Shown here one piece after another: positions 1-7,955 of a stretch of DNA of 11,859 nt (its first letter is position 1; every line of letters begins with the position of its first letter). The stretch covers positions 1-11,859 of the forward strand of contig USPK01000049.1 of NCBI GenBank assembly GCA_900556465.1, written 5' to 3'. Origin of the DNA: an uncultured Prevotella sp. GTDB taxonomy: Bacteria; Bacteroidota; Bacteroidia; Bacteroidales; Bacteroidaceae. Under the pieces are notes generated by a model, which worked only from the letters and a program-made list of their open reading frames with translations, searched no databases and was not told where the DNA came from. Made by a program: the position numbers and the translations under genes.

Positions 1-1116
1 GGCGACGATGCCGACGTGGTGCTTCTGGATCATGCGCTTGACGGTTTCCTTCGCCTGCGCAACCTTGCCGTGGCTGGGCAGTGGGAAAATGACGCCCGTA
101 TCCAGCACGCGCCCGGTTTCGTCCACAACCGCGACCTTGCAGCCCGTGCGGAATCCGGGGTCGATGGCAATCACGCGCTTCTGCCCCAGCGGCGCCGAAA
201 GGAGCAGCTGCCGCAGGTTTTCCGTGAAGACCTGTATGGCTTCTTCGTCCGCCCTGGCTTTGCTGGCGGCGGCATACTCGGTCTCGATGCTGGGGCGCAG
301 GAGGCGCTTGTAGGCGTCGGCTACGGCGGCCGTCAGGAACGGGGCGGCGGCCGTCCCGCGGCGGACGAAGAGACGGTCGAGGCGTTCCAGTGCGTCGTCC
401 TCGTCGGCCGGGACGATGCTGACGCGGAGAAAGCCCTCGGCTTCGCCGCGCCGCATGGCGAGCAAGCGGTGGGAGGAGCAGCGGCGCAGCGGTTCGCAGG
501 CGTCGAAGTAGTCCCGGTATTTGTCGCCCTCGCCCTCTTTCCCCTTGACCACGTGGCTACGGACGACGGCCGTTCGGGCGAAGGTCTGCCGCAGGGACTG
601 GCGCGCGCGTTCGTCCTCGCTGACGCGTTCGGCAACGATGTCGCTCGCGCCTTGCAGGGCGTCGTCGACGGTAGGTACTTCGTCGGTGAGGTAGGCCTTG
701 GCCGCTTGCTCGGGGACGGTGTGGGGCCGCGCGAGCAACAGGTCGGCCAGCGGCGCCAACCCTTTCTGGCGGGCCATCTCGGCGCGCGTGCGTCGCTTCG
801 GCTTGTAGGGCAGGTAGAGGTCCTCCAGTGCGGTGGCGTCCCAGCAGTCGGCGATGCGCTCGCTCAGTTCGTCGGTCAGGCGGCCCTGTTCGGCAATGGT
901 CGAGCGTATGTATTCGCGGCGGCGGACCAGTTCCTTCAGCCGTTCGTGCTGTTCCTGTATGGCGCTCACCTGCACTTCGTCCAGGCCGCCGGTAGCCTCC
1001 TTGCGGTAGCGGCTGATGAAGGGGATGGTGGCCCCGTCGTCGAGCAGGCGGACCGTTTGTTCGACCGCATGGCGGGGCAGGTGGAGTTGTTGGGCAATTA
1101 GGTCGGTAGGTGTCAT
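1..1116 (-). CDS. tex: Tex, RNA-binding transcriptional accessory protein (N-terminal 372 residues; runs off left edge)
   Basis: The minus strand reads open from an ATG at 1116 to the window edge, giving the first 372 residues of a protein whose family members are roughly 700 to 780 residues long, so about half is missing. The N-terminal part is helical and typical of Tex (MTPTDLIAQQLHLP near the start, then a KEATGGLDEVQ segment and an LYLPYKPKRRTRA segment). Near residues 313 to 325 the YqgF/RNase H-like domain begins with the family hallmark IDPGFRTGCKVAVVD. The helix-hairpin-helix and S1 RNA-binding domains would lie beyond the edge. Tex is a conserved cytoplasmic protein that binds nucleic acid and is linked to transcription. 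It lies 76 bp downstream of the NUDIX gene on the same strand. A weak -7-like box (TACCTTTC, reverse complement of 1134-1141) sits just upstream, so it may have its own promoter or be read through from the NUDIX gene. Identity is secure; the exact role is known only from the family. Confidence 0.95.
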   Translation of the reverse strand, partial: MTPTDLIAQQLHLPRHAVEQTVRLLDDGATIPFISRYRKEATGGLDEVQVSAIQEQHERLKELVRRREYIRSTIAEQGRLTDELSERIADCWDATALEDLYLPYKPKRRTRAEMARQKGLAPLADLLLARPHTVPEQAAKAYLTDEVPTVDDALQGASDIVAERVSEDERARQSLRQTFARTAVVRSHVVKGKEGEGDKYRDYFDACEPLRRCSSHRLLAMRRGEAEGFLRVSIVPADEDDALERLDRLFVRRGTAAAPFLTAAVADAYKRLLRPSIETEYAAASKARADEEAIQVFTENLRQLLLSAPLGQKRVIAIDPGFRTGCKVAVVDETGRVLDTGVIFPLPSHGKVAQAKETVKRMIQKHHVGIVA

Positions 1117-1170
1117 GTCTGTGATAGGGATATGAAAGGTAGGGCGGCAGGGTCTGGCGCCACGCCGTCG

Positions 1171-1186
1171 GCCGGGAGGGCCCGGC
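1171..1186. repeat. GC hairpin between NUDIX gene and tex
   Basis: GCCGGG (1171-1176) and CCCGGC (1181-1186) form a perfect 6-bp stem around a 4-base loop. It lies 7 bases past the NUDIX stop codon on the minus strand. There is no T-tract after it in that direction, so it is not a textbook intrinsic terminator. It could reduce read-through into tex or protect a 3' end. Confidence 0.4.
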
Positions 1187-1192
1187 GGGCGG

Positions 1193-1771
1193 TCAGCGCG
1201 GCCCAGCCGCGTCGGCCGCGGGCCGCTGGCAGAAATATTGCCAGAGCGGGGCGGCCATGGTGGCCTGTACGATGGCGTTTTCTTCGAGTAGCCGGCGGAC
1301 TTCCGCCTCCGTCAGCAGGTGGACGACGATATCTTCTGTCGCTTCCAGGTGTTGCCCGCTGACGCGTTCCACTCCTTCCGCCAGAAAACAGTGCGTCAGA
1401 TTGTTGGTCGCGCTGGCGTTCGGCGACAGGCGGACCAGCAGACGCCACGTGCCCCCGCCGAATCCTGTCTCCTCCAACAGTTCGCGGCGCGCGGCGGCCT
1501 CGGGCGAGGCGTCCGTGGGGTCGACAACGCCGGCACAGAGCTCAAAGCACGTGCGTCCCAGCCCGTGGCGGTATTGCCGGATCATAACGAAGCGGCCGTC
1601 GCGGGTACGGGCAATGACGTTCACCCAGTCGGGATATTCCAAAACATAGTATTCCGGATTCTCCGTTCCGTTGGGCAGGCGCACGTGGTCGCGGCGGGCG
1701 GTGAGCCAGGGCCGGCGGAAAAGGTACTCGCTCTTAAGGACTTCCCATTTCCCGGGATCGTTTTTTTCCAT
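1193..1771 (-). CDS. NUDIX hydrolase, ADP-ribose pyrophosphatase-like
   Basis: A 192-residue protein, full length for the ADP-ribose pyrophosphatase-like branch of the NUDIX family. It would hydrolyse a nucleoside diphosphate linked to another moiety (ADP-ribose, a sugar nucleotide or similar) with Mg2+ or Mn2+. The NUDIX box spans about residues 81 to 104: G81, then R96-E97 and E100-E101 of the metal-binding helix (RELLEETGF). Compared with the canonical GX5EX7REUXEEXGU pattern there is one extra residue before the RE pair, and Asp87 stands where the first Glu is expected. I recall the same D-x-S-P arrangement in other Bacteroidota members, so this is probably a subfamily trait and not damage. 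Upstream, FVMIRQYRHG (61-70) is the usual strand preceding the box, in which the chain contacts substrate. The start at the ATG at 1771 is preceded by a -7-type promoter box about 34 bp upstream. The precise substrate cannot be read from sequence. Confidence 0.92.
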   Translation of the reverse strand: MEKNDPGKWEVLKSEYLFRRPWLTARRDHVRLPNGTENPEYYVLEYPDWVNVIARTRDGRFVMIRQYRHGLGRTCFELCAGVVDPTDASPEAAARRELLEETGFGGGTWRLLVRLSPNASATNNLTHCFLAEGVERVSGQHLEATEDIVVHLLTEAEVRRLLEENAIVQATMAAPLWQYFCQRPAADAAGPR

Positions 1772-1804
1772 GTTCTAAGGGTTTAGGTTTTGCATCTGTT
1801 AATG

Positions 1805-1812
1805 CAAACTTA
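1805..1812 (-). promoter_or_regulatory. Candidate promoter -7 box for the NUDIX gene
   Basis: The minus strand reads TAAGTTTG here, a full match to the Bacteroidota TAnnTTTG -7 box, about 34 bp upstream of the NUDIX ATG. No convincing TTTG -33 element is seen at the expected distance, so strength is uncertain. The remainder of the 1772-2066 gap is GC-rich with short palindromes and holds no coding frame I believe. Confidence 0.5.
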
Positions 1813-1945
1813 CACATTATCCGCGAGAATCGGGCGACCGGAGGCCGGGAATGTCGCCGTTTCCCCGCATTTCGGCCCGGGGTGGGCCGGCGTGCTCCCC
1901 TGCGGGCCGGCGCTGCGCTTTCGGGCGGAGGGGATGCGTTTTTAG

Positions 1946-1957
1946 GGCGCCGGCGCC
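1946..1957. repeat. 12-bp perfect palindrome GGCGCCGGCGCC abutting the lysO -33 element
   Basis: A perfect 12-bp palindrome with no loop ends one base before the TTG at 1958-1960. Its position just upstream of the lysO promoter would suit a regulator-binding site, but in GC-rich sequence such palindromes also arise by chance. Confidence 0.3.
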
Positions 1958-1986
1958 TTGCGACTCGGGGCAAAGCCTTAATTTTG
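1958..1986 (+). promoter_or_regulatory. lysO promoter (Bacteroidota type)
   Basis: A CTTG -33-like element (TTG at 1958-1960) is followed after 18 bp by TAATTTTG (1979-1986), an exact TAnnTTTG -7 box. Transcription should begin near 1992, leaving an untranslated leader of about 75 bases. That is too short for a lysine riboswitch, so control by that RNA is unlikely. A small hairpin (CCGCG 2027-2031 with CGCGG 2038-2042) lies in the leader. Confidence 0.7.
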
Positions 1987-2066
1987 CACCGCGTTGGCGC
2001 TCCCCTTATGGCCGTCCGGTCCGCAACCGCGAACCGCCGCGGGGAAAGTAAATCAGAAAGGAACAA

Positions 2067-2345
2067 ATGATAGAAATCGTGTTGTTGATCGTAGCCGGCG
2101 GAGCGCTGGGCTACGCGTTGCGGCGCCGCCACTGGTTGCGGTGCATCGAGGGGTCCATTTCGTGGACCGTTTACGTCATGCTGTTTGTGCTGGGCCTGAC
2201 GGTCGGGGCCAATCCGCTACTGCTCCGACAGTGGGCCGGTATCGGCGGTCAGGCGCTGCTGCTGAGTGTGGCCGGCGTGGCCGGGACTCTGGCGATGGTC
2301 TGCCTGCTGGGGCGTTTCATCCGTAACCGGGAGAAGCGGCGATGA
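2067..2345 (+). CDS. lysO: LysO-family lysine exporter, N-terminal part (split gene)
   Basis: A 92-residue membrane protein matching the N-terminal (DUF340-like) portion of LysO, the L-lysine exporter known in Escherichia coli as a single chain of about 300 residues. Three hydrophobic segments are visible at about residues 2-17, 32-47 and 61-82; the SWTVYVMLFVLGLTVG stretch is the most family-like part. A good Shine-Dalgarno-like AAAGGA lies just upstream of the ATG, unusual among the genes here. The stop codon overlaps the ATG of the next gene by 4 bp (ATGA), so the two halves are translationally coupled and very likely form one transporter. Split LysO genes are, as far as I recall, usual in Bacteroidota, so this looks like a natural two-gene form and not a frameshift. 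Role by family: export of lysine (and toxic analogues such as thialysine) across the inner membrane. Confidence 0.85.
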   Translation: MIEIVLLIVAGGALGYALRRRHWLRCIEGSISWTVYVMLFVLGLTVGANPLLLRQWAGIGGQALLLSVAGVAGTLAMVCLLGRFIRNREKRR

Positions 2346-2974
2346 AAGGCAGCCTGATGGTTCTGGGCATGTTCGTGGCCGGTTGCGTAGCGGGGCGCTG
2401 CTGGGGACCGGCGGAACAGACGCTGGGCGACTTGCACCGGTTGTCGACCTACGTGCTGTACGCACTGATGTTACAGGTGGGGATAAGCATCGGCGGGAAC
2501 GGGCAGTTCCGCCAGTTGCTGAAACATTTTTCTCCGCGCTGGCTGCTCCTGCCGCTGGCGACGGTGAGCGGAACCCTGGCCTTCTCGGCGCTGGCGGCCT
2601 TGGCGTTGAGCCGCTGGTCGGTGGCCGACGTGCTGGCCGTAGGGAGCGGCATGGGGTATTACTCCCTGTCGTCCATCCTTATAGGCCAGCTGAAACTGGA
2701 AGATTTGGGGACGCAACTGGCGGCGGAGCTGAGCACCATCGCCCTATTGTCCAACGTGTTCCGCGAGTTGATGGCCCTCGTCGGCGCACCGCTGTTCCGC
2801 CGTTGTTTCGGAACGTTGGCGCCGATTGCCGCGGCCGGGGTGACGTCGGTAGACGTGGCGTTGCCCACCATTATCCGGACGTGCGGGCAGCCTATGGCCG
2901 CCGTTGCGGTGTTTCATGGCATACTGATCGACGTCAGTGTTCCTTTTCTCGTTTCGTTCTTTTGTCAGTTCTGA
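2342..2974 (+). CDS. lysO: LysO-family lysine exporter, C-terminal part
   Basis: A 210-residue inner-membrane protein corresponding to the larger C-terminal part of E. coli LysO. Several membrane segments are seen (about 4-20, 36-50, 68-90, 97-115, 128-150, 185-207). Family-typical stretches are GSGMGYYSLSSIL (101-113), RELMAL (141-146) and TSVDVALP (168-175). Glu142 in RELMAL lies within a membrane segment and is a plausible counterpart of one of the two intramembrane acidic residues reported as essential in E. coli LysO; the partner in the N-terminal half cannot be assigned without an alignment. Translation is coupled to the preceding gene by a 4-bp overlap. The stop codon lies inside the 3' end of the convergent ABC-2 permease gene (10-bp overlap), so no terminator fits between them. 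Confidence 0.9.
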   Translation: MKGSLMVLGMFVAGCVAGRCWGPAEQTLGDLHRLSTYVLYALMLQVGISIGGNGQFRQLLKHFSPRWLLLPLATVSGTLAFSALAALALSRWSVADVLAVGSGMGYYSLSSILIGQLKLEDLGTQLAAELSTIALLSNVFRELMALVGAPLFRRCFGTLAPIAAAGVTSVDVALPTIIRTCGQPMAAVAVFHGILIDVSVPFLVSFFCQF

Positions 2975-4266
2975 GCCTGTGTCCCGCTGCCGCCGGCCGG
3001 GCCTGAGGGCGACGCGGCCCGCGCGGCGGAGGCCGCCAGCCGTTGCTTCATCGCCTTGTAACGGGCAATGTAGCGGCGGCGCGAGGCGATGATGCTGTTG
3101 CGATAGCCCAGGCAGGTCGTGAAAAAGTAGACGAGGGCCTGCGTCCAGAGGGTGTGCCACTCCGCCGCGGCCTCGACAATCGTTCCTCCCATGTTGTTGA
3201 TTTTCAGAAAGCCGTTGATGCCCGGCGTAGAGGGGAAGAGGTAGGAGAGTGCTTTCCAGAAGGGCGGGAGCGCGCTCCCCGGCCACGAGACGCCGGAGAT
3301 GAAGAGCAGGGGCAACGAGGTGAAGACAATGACCATGATGCACGTCTCGCGGTGACGCAGCATGAGCGAAACGGTCATAGCGAAGAAAATGCAGGCCAGC
3401 AGATACGGCACGACGAAAAGGGCCAGCTGCGAAGGGGCCCCTATCTGGTTCAGACGGAACAAGTGGGGCACGACGCCGAGCACGTAGACCGAGATGGGGA
3501 TGTAAACGAGAATGTAGGCAAAGCCTTTTCCCAGAACGATGCGGAGCAGGCCCGTGTAGTGGCGGTTAACGGGCATGAGCTCGCGGAAACGGTTGTGCTC
3601 GCGTGCCGTACCGGCCGAAAGCCCAACGCCCAGGAGCAGCGTCTGCTGGATGATGAGGATGAGGACGGCGGGTATGAGGAATGCCGCGAAACCGTCTTGC
3701 GGATTGTAGAGGCTTACGGACTCGTAGGCAATGGGATAGACCGTGACGCGGTCCTGCTCGTCGGTGGTGTTGCCGGCCAAGGCCGTCTTGATGCGGGCGT
3801 TCATTTCGAGCGAAGCGTCCGTATTGGCCACGAGCAACGCCTTATAATAAAGGAGGCCGCTCATATCGCAATAAATGTTGACCTGGGTCTGCTCGCCCCG
3901 CGAAAGGCGGTCGTTGAAATCGCCCGGGATGCGGATAATGCCGTAAGCGTCGCGCTTCTGAATCAGCCTGCGTGCCTCGTCCATGTCCGTACAGTAGGAG
4001 ACAATCTTAACGTCGGGCGTCGCGTCGACCTTACGCAGGTATTCGCGGCTCCGGGCCGTGTGGCTCTCGTCCACGACAGCGGCGGGCACTTCGCGCACCA
4101 CCTCGTTCGTGTAAATAAAGCTGTAGACCAGCGGATAGGCCAGCGGGACAAGGATGAAGAAGATGAGGACACCGCTATCCTTGAAAATGCTGCGCAGCTC
4201 GTCCTGGAAGATATAGTTCCAGTCCTCGCAGGCCTGTTTCCAGTATGTAGAAAATTTTCGTCTCAT
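2965..4266 (-). CDS. ABC-2 type permease, last gene of the TolC-type export operon
   Basis: A 433-residue inner-membrane protein with the ABC-2 layout of the YhhJ/YbhS/YbhR group: a cytoplasmic N-terminus, a first membrane helix at about 33-52, a large periplasmic domain (about 53-190), then five helices (about 194-217, 243-267, 281-303, 308-327, 370-386). The signature near the end, SLPLLFISGVSWP followed by FPSTPGINGF, is typical of the group. The C-terminal tail (about 390-433) is basic, then rich in Ala, Gly and Ser, and probably cytoplasmic and disordered. It starts 4 bp after the stop of the upstream permease, so the two are surely co-transcribed and probably pair as a heterodimer. The substrate is unknown. 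No nucleotide-binding domain is fused to it. The gene ends 10 bp inside the convergent lysO gene. Confidence 0.9.
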   Translation of the reverse strand: MRRKFSTYWKQACEDWNYIFQDELRSIFKDSGVLIFFILVPLAYPLVYSFIYTNEVVREVPAAVVDESHTARSREYLRKVDATPDVKIVSYCTDMDEARRLIQKRDAYGIIRIPGDFNDRLSRGEQTQVNIYCDMSGLLYYKALLVANTDASLEMNARIKTALAGNTTDEQDRVTVYPIAYESVSLYNPQDGFAAFLIPAVLILIIQQTLLLGVGLSAGTAREHNRFRELMPVNRHYTGLLRIVLGKGFAYILVYIPISVYVLGVVPHLFRLNQIGAPSQLALFVVPYLLACIFFAMTVSLMLRHRETCIMVIVFTSLPLLFISGVSWPGSALPPFWKALSYLFPSTPGINGFLKINNMGGTIVEAAAEWHTLWTQALVYFFTTCLGYRNSIIASRRRYIARYKAMKQRLAASAARAASPSGPAGGSGTQAQN

Positions 4267-4270
4267 GGCG

Positions 4271-5440
4271 TCAGGGCAGATAAGGAATGGTGAGCAAGGC
4301 CTTCTTGAGCCGGCGCAGGACGACGGCGGGCAGCAGGGCGAAAAGCAGTAGCCCGAGCACGTAGGGCCAGGCGTTGAGCAAGGGATAGCCGTCCAGGGCC
4401 GAGTTCACGTAGAGCAGGAAGTAGTGGCGCAGGGGGAAGAGCAGGCTCACCCCTTGCAGCGTGGGGTGCATGGCCATGACGGGATACGACATGCCGCAGA
4501 TGCTGAACGAGATAACTCCCCAGAGCGAGGCGAAGCTAAGGCCGAAGCGCAGCGTGGGTAGCATGGCGTACATGAATACACCCAGCCCCTGGGCGGCGAT
4601 AACGCCCAGAAACATGATCAGTAGCATCGTGGGCAGGCCGCAATGGCAGGGAAAGTGGAGATAGCCATACAGATAAACGACATATACGGCCCCGACGAGG
4701 GAGAATATGACCGTGTGCGGCAGGAGTTTTCCCGCCAGGGCGCGGCTCATGGAACCGTGTCCCAGGCTTAGCCAGTGGCGGGCCGAGCCGCTTTTCACCT
4801 CCGTTCCGATACTGTAGACCGTCACGGCGAATATGAAGAGCATCAGCAGGCCCGGGATGATGGTGTTGCTCAAGTAGATGCTGTAATTCAGCCACGGGTT
4901 GCTGATGGGGTGCGCCTCGATGACGATGGGCTGGAGGAAGGCCATGGCCTGCCGGTCCGTGGCCCCTTTGGCCAGGAGTACGCTCTGCGTCGCCGCCCCC
5001 GAGGCCAGCTCGGCCATGGTCCGCATGTCGCGGTAGAGGAGCGAGCCCGCTATGAGGTAGGAGTAGTTCATGTAGAAGGAAATCCGGGGCTGCTCCTGCC
5101 GTTGCGCCTCGCGGGTCGTCCCTTCCGGGATGTAGAAAAATCCGTAAATCTCCCCGCGCTGCACAGCCTTACGGGCGGCGGTCACGTCCGGGTATGTCCC
5201 GACGATGTCCGTCATCTGGAAGGCATCGAGATTACGGGCCAGGGTACGCGAAGTAGCGGTGCCGTCGTTGTCCACAAGTCCCACGGGCAGCTCGGTAGGC
5301 AGACCGGCCGCCATCAGTGACGTGAAGAAGTAGTAGCAGAACAGCGGGGCCAGTACCATACAGATCCAGTAGACCGGGTTACGGACCAGCCGCCGGACTT
5401 TACGCCGGACGATGCGGAAAAAAGCTAACTTTTTTTTCAT
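4271..5440 (-). CDS. ABC-2 type permease, third gene of the TolC-type export operon
   Basis: A 389-residue inner-membrane protein of the same ABC-2 group as its downstream neighbour but clearly divergent from it. A basic N-terminus (KKK, then RRKVRRLVRNP) precedes helix 1 (about 22-42). A periplasmic domain (about 43-188) follows, containing the usual LPVGLVDNDGT strand (51-61), then five helices (about 190-211, 242-260, 271-292, 302-324, 358-376). The SICGMSYPVMAMHP and LLFPLRHYFLLY segments (about 313-344) are family-typical. The ATG at 5440 overlaps the stop of the adaptor gene by 4 bp (ATGA), indicating coupled translation. With the adaptor and the outer-membrane factor it should form an envelope-spanning exporter. 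Drug, lipid or small-molecule export are all possible; the sequence does not tell. Confidence 0.9.
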   Translation of the reverse strand: MKKKLAFFRIVRRKVRRLVRNPVYWICMVLAPLFCYYFFTSLMAAGLPTELPVGLVDNDGTATSRTLARNLDAFQMTDIVGTYPDVTAARKAVQRGEIYGFFYIPEGTTREAQRQEQPRISFYMNYSYLIAGSLLYRDMRTMAELASGAATQSVLLAKGATDRQAMAFLQPIVIEAHPISNPWLNYSIYLSNTIIPGLLMLFIFAVTVYSIGTEVKSGSARHWLSLGHGSMSRALAGKLLPHTVIFSLVGAVYVVYLYGYLHFPCHCGLPTMLLIMFLGVIAAQGLGVFMYAMLPTLRFGLSFASLWGVISFSICGMSYPVMAMHPTLQGVSLLFPLRHYFLLYVNSALDGYPLLNAWPYVLGLLLFALLPAVVLRRLKKALLTIPYLP

Positions 5441-6423
5441 TCCATAAGGACAGACATGCCCGGCCGCAGCCCGTCGACAGGCTGAACGGGGCTGGCTTTC
5501 ACTTCAAAGGTTTTCATGTCAAACTGCCCGGTCGTCTTCGTCGCTTTCCAGGCGGCGTAGCTGCCGAGGTCTTTCATGTAGTACACTTTCAGTTTCACGC
5601 TCCGGTTGTCGAGTGCGGGAATGACCGCGTCGACCGTCTCCCCGATGCGGAAGCGGTTCAGGCGGTCTTCGCGGACATTGAACGTCACCCACATGTCGTT
5701 CATGATGGCCACGTTCATAATGGGAGCGCCGGTGCCGACGAGCTCCCCGATTTGCGGGAATATTTCCGTCACCTCGCCGTCCAGGGGCGCGATGAGCACC
5801 GTCTCGTCCAGATAGGCGTCCACCTCGCTCACGGCGCCCTTGGCCTGGTTCACCAGGGCGGCCGCGGCTTCCTTGTCCTCCTTCTCCGCACCGTTACGGG
5901 CCATTTCGTACTGCGCGCGGGCCGCTTTCTCGGTCGCGGCGGCTGCGTCGCGTTGCGCCGTGGCCTCGTCAAACTTCTGGGCTGTCATGACGCCCTGTTC
6001 GTAGAGCCGCTTCACGCGTTGGTACGATTTTTCGGCAATGTCCAGCCCCGCCTTGGCCTTTTGCCACATTTCGTAGGCTGCGGAGATCTGTTCCTGGCGG
6101 GCGCCCTTTTCGGCCTTGCGGTTTTGGGCGGCTGCGGCCGCCTCGGCGGCTTGTGCCTGCGACAGTTTGGCCACGATGTCCGGCGCTTCGAGCAGGGCCA
6201 GCGTGTCGCCGGCGCGGACCTTGCTGCCTTCCTTTACCTTGATGGCCAGGATGCGGCCCGGCACCTTGCTCGATACGCGGTATTCATTGACGTCGGCCTG
6301 CCCCTGGATGGTGCTTTCTTCGTGGTGGAAGGCAAAGAGGCTTCCGACGGCTACGGCTGCCACCACCGCGACAATGAGCAGTATGGCTGGCAGCAGGTTG
6401 GTTTTTCTTTGAGTTGAAGACAT
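5437..6423 (-). CDS. HlyD/EmrA-type periplasmic adaptor (membrane fusion protein)
   Basis: A 328-residue adaptor linking an inner-membrane transporter to the outer-membrane channel. A short cytoplasmic N-terminus is followed by one membrane anchor (about 11-31). The first half of the lipoyl-like domain is at about 48-81 (SSKVPGRILAIKVKEGSKV). A long Ala-, Glu- and Lys-rich helical hairpin (about 83-203) would contact the TolC-like partner. The second lipoyl half is at about 208-236 (IAPLDGEVTEIFPQIGELV), and a beta-barrel domain (about 240-328) ends in GLRPGMSVL, which is typical of the family. It lies 41 bp after the outer-membrane factor gene and overlaps the first permease by 4 bp. Length and domain order are complete. 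It resembles the YhiI/YbhG adaptors of ABC-2 exporters. Family is secure; the transported substrate is not known. Confidence 0.95.
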   Translation of the reverse strand: MSSTQRKTNLLPAILLIVAVVAAVAVGSLFAFHHEESTIQGQADVNEYRVSSKVPGRILAIKVKEGSKVRAGDTLALLEAPDIVAKLSQAQAAEAAAAAQNRKAEKGARQEQISAAYEMWQKAKAGLDIAEKSYQRVKRLYEQGVMTAQKFDEATAQRDAAAATEKAARAQYEMARNGAEKEDKEAAAALVNQAKGAVSEVDAYLDETVLIAPLDGEVTEIFPQIGELVGTGAPIMNVAIMNDMWVTFNVREDRLNRFRIGETVDAVIPALDNRSVKLKVYYMKDLGSYAAWKATKTTGQFDMKTFEVKASPVQPVDGLRPGMSVLME

Positions 6424-6464
6424 ATATTTATAGGACTTATTCGGGTGAATGATGGGGTACGGAG

Positions 6465-7955
6465 TCAGGGCGCAACGCCGATGCCGAGCGTGCCGAGGGC
6501 CTTCCGGTAGGCGGCGCGGCTCAGGCGGACGTCTATCTGGGCGTCGATTTTGTCACTGTGGGCCTGGAGCCAGGCCGTCTGGGCCGCCAGCAGGTCGCTC
6601 GTCGTGATGACGCCTTCGTGGAAGCCTACGTCGGCGGTCCGCAGGTTCTCTTCCGCCTGCTCCAGGTGGTTGAGGCTGAGCTGCAGCTTCCTGTTGGCCT
6701 CGTTCACGCGAAAGGCGGACTGGTGAACTTGTAACTCGATTTTTTCACGGGCATCGGCCAGGCGCAGGGCCGCAATATTGGCGTCGGCCTTGGCCGCACG
6801 CACCTTGTATTTTCCCTCTCCCCAATTCCAGATGGGCACTTGGAGCGTCAGCCCGACGGCCCATGTGCCGCGGAAGCGCGTCTCGAAGCCGTTCGTCAGC
6901 GACGGGTTCGTCGTGAGGTAGCCGCCGACCAGGGCCAGCTGGGGCAGGAAGGCGGAACGCTCGATGCGGACTTTCTCCTCGTACATGTTTTGGGCGATTT
7001 CCAGCTGGTTGAGCTCCGGCCGGTTGCCGAAGGCCGTGGCCGTGTCGGCCTCGGCGTCGGTCGCGAGGATCGGCAGGTCGGCCAGCTCCTCGTCGGCCAG
7101 GCGGAGCGGCGTGTCGATGGGTAGCCCGCAGATTTGGCAGAGCAGCATGCGCGAGAGGGTGAGGCCGTCGTCCACCTTGGTCAGCGTCATTTCCGCCTCG
7201 TTCAGCTTCACGCTGACCGAGAGGGCGTTGGCCTTGGTCGCGACGCCTTCGGCCACCATCTTTTGCACGTCGCTGTCGAGCTGTTTCAGCAGGTCGCGGT
7301 ACTGGCGCGCCAGCTTCTGCTTGTTGGTCAGGGAGACCACCTGCCAGTAGGCTTCGTCCGTGCTGAGGACAACGGCCTGCTCGTCGGCGCGGAGCTGTTC
7401 GCCCGCCAGGGTTTCGGCGTAGCGCGTAATGCGGTCGTAGGCGCGGATTTTACCTCCCATGTAGAGCGGCTGGGTGAGCATGATGGCCCCTATGGTGAGG
7501 TTGCGCGTGTCCGTATGGAAGGCGTCGACAAGGCTGTTCCCCATCTCGTTGATGGCTTCGCCGAGCTGGGGCAGGTAGGAGCCCGCCGCCTGGACCAGCG
7601 GGGCCAGGTCCGGATAGGTTTGCAGGATTTGTCCGGCTATTTCCCCGGCCTGCCCGGTTAGGGTGGTGCCGAGCGACCCTAGTGCGCCCTTCTGCTCGTT
7701 GCTAAGCAGGGAGATTTCCTTGCCCGTGCGCATGTAGCTGGCCGTAAGCGAGACCTTGGGCAGATAGTTCGTGTGGGCTGCCTGCCGCTCGGCGGTGGCC
7801 TTTTCGCCTTGGGTCCGGCTGATGGAGAGCGTCTTGTTGTTGGCCAGCGCCAGGCGGCGGCAGCTGTCGAGCGAGAGCGTCTGTCCGGACAATGGGAGCG
7901 CCGCCAGTGCGCAAAGCCCCAGAGCAAGGAGCAGGTGCCGTAAAGTTTTTTCCAT
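6465..7955 (-). CDS. TolC-family outer-membrane channel, first gene of export operon
   Basis: A 496-residue outer-membrane efflux protein. The ATG at 7955 is preferred: the longer frame begins at a TTG two codons upstream (7961), while MEKTLRHLLLALGLCALAALP is a standard Sec signal peptide with probable cleavage around LSGQ-TLSL. Two repeated OEP halves are seen. The first starts with LSLDSCRRLALANNKTL and the second begins around the FGNRPELNQLEIAQ segment; each has a beta segment followed by long coiled-coil helices (for example KIELQVHQSAFRVNEANRKL). Compared with E. coli TolC there is an insertion of about 60 residues after the first strand (about 80-145), rich in Gly, Leu and Gln. The conserved FHEGVITTSDLLAAQTAW segment near the end is family-typical. 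It forms the exit duct of the tripartite exporter encoded downstream. The first gene of the operon lies behind a promoter-like box at 7997-8004. Confidence 0.93.
   Translation of the reverse strand: MEKTLRHLLLALGLCALAALPLSGQTLSLDSCRRLALANNKTLSISRTQGEKATAERQAAHTNYLPKVSLTASYMRTGKEISLLSNEQKGALGSLGTTLTGQAGEIAGQILQTYPDLAPLVQAAGSYLPQLGEAINEMGNSLVDAFHTDTRNLTIGAIMLTQPLYMGGKIRAYDRITRYAETLAGEQLRADEQAVVLSTDEAYWQVVSLTNKQKLARQYRDLLKQLDSDVQKMVAEGVATKANALSVSVKLNEAEMTLTKVDDGLTLSRMLLCQICGLPIDTPLRLADEELADLPILATDAEADTATAFGNRPELNQLEIAQNMYEEKVRIERSAFLPQLALVGGYLTTNPSLTNGFETRFRGTWAVGLTLQVPIWNWGEGKYKVRAAKADANIAALRLADAREKIELQVHQSAFRVNEANRKLQLSLNHLEQAEENLRTADVGFHEGVITTSDLLAAQTAWLQAHSDKIDAQIDVRLSRAAYRKALGTLGIGVAP

Noticed and set aside
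16..1101. 361-residue open frame on the plus strand opposite tex
   Set aside because: It mirrors the tex codons on the other strand; composition is Gly/Ala/Val/Arg-rich without family features, while the minus strand gives an unmistakable Tex protein.
1993..2066. Lysine riboswitch upstream of lysO
   Set aside because: The leader from the predicted start is only about 75 bases, too short for the L-box, and its helices are not seen.
3043..4293. 416-residue open frame on the plus strand opposite the last permease
   Set aside because: Antisense by-product of GC-rich third positions; charged low-complexity translation with no recognisable domain, whereas the minus strand is a clear ABC-2 permease.
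2965..6423. Antibiotic-specific efflux pump assignment
   Set aside because: The adaptor and permease families export many kinds of substrate; nothing in the sequence or neighbours identifies a drug.
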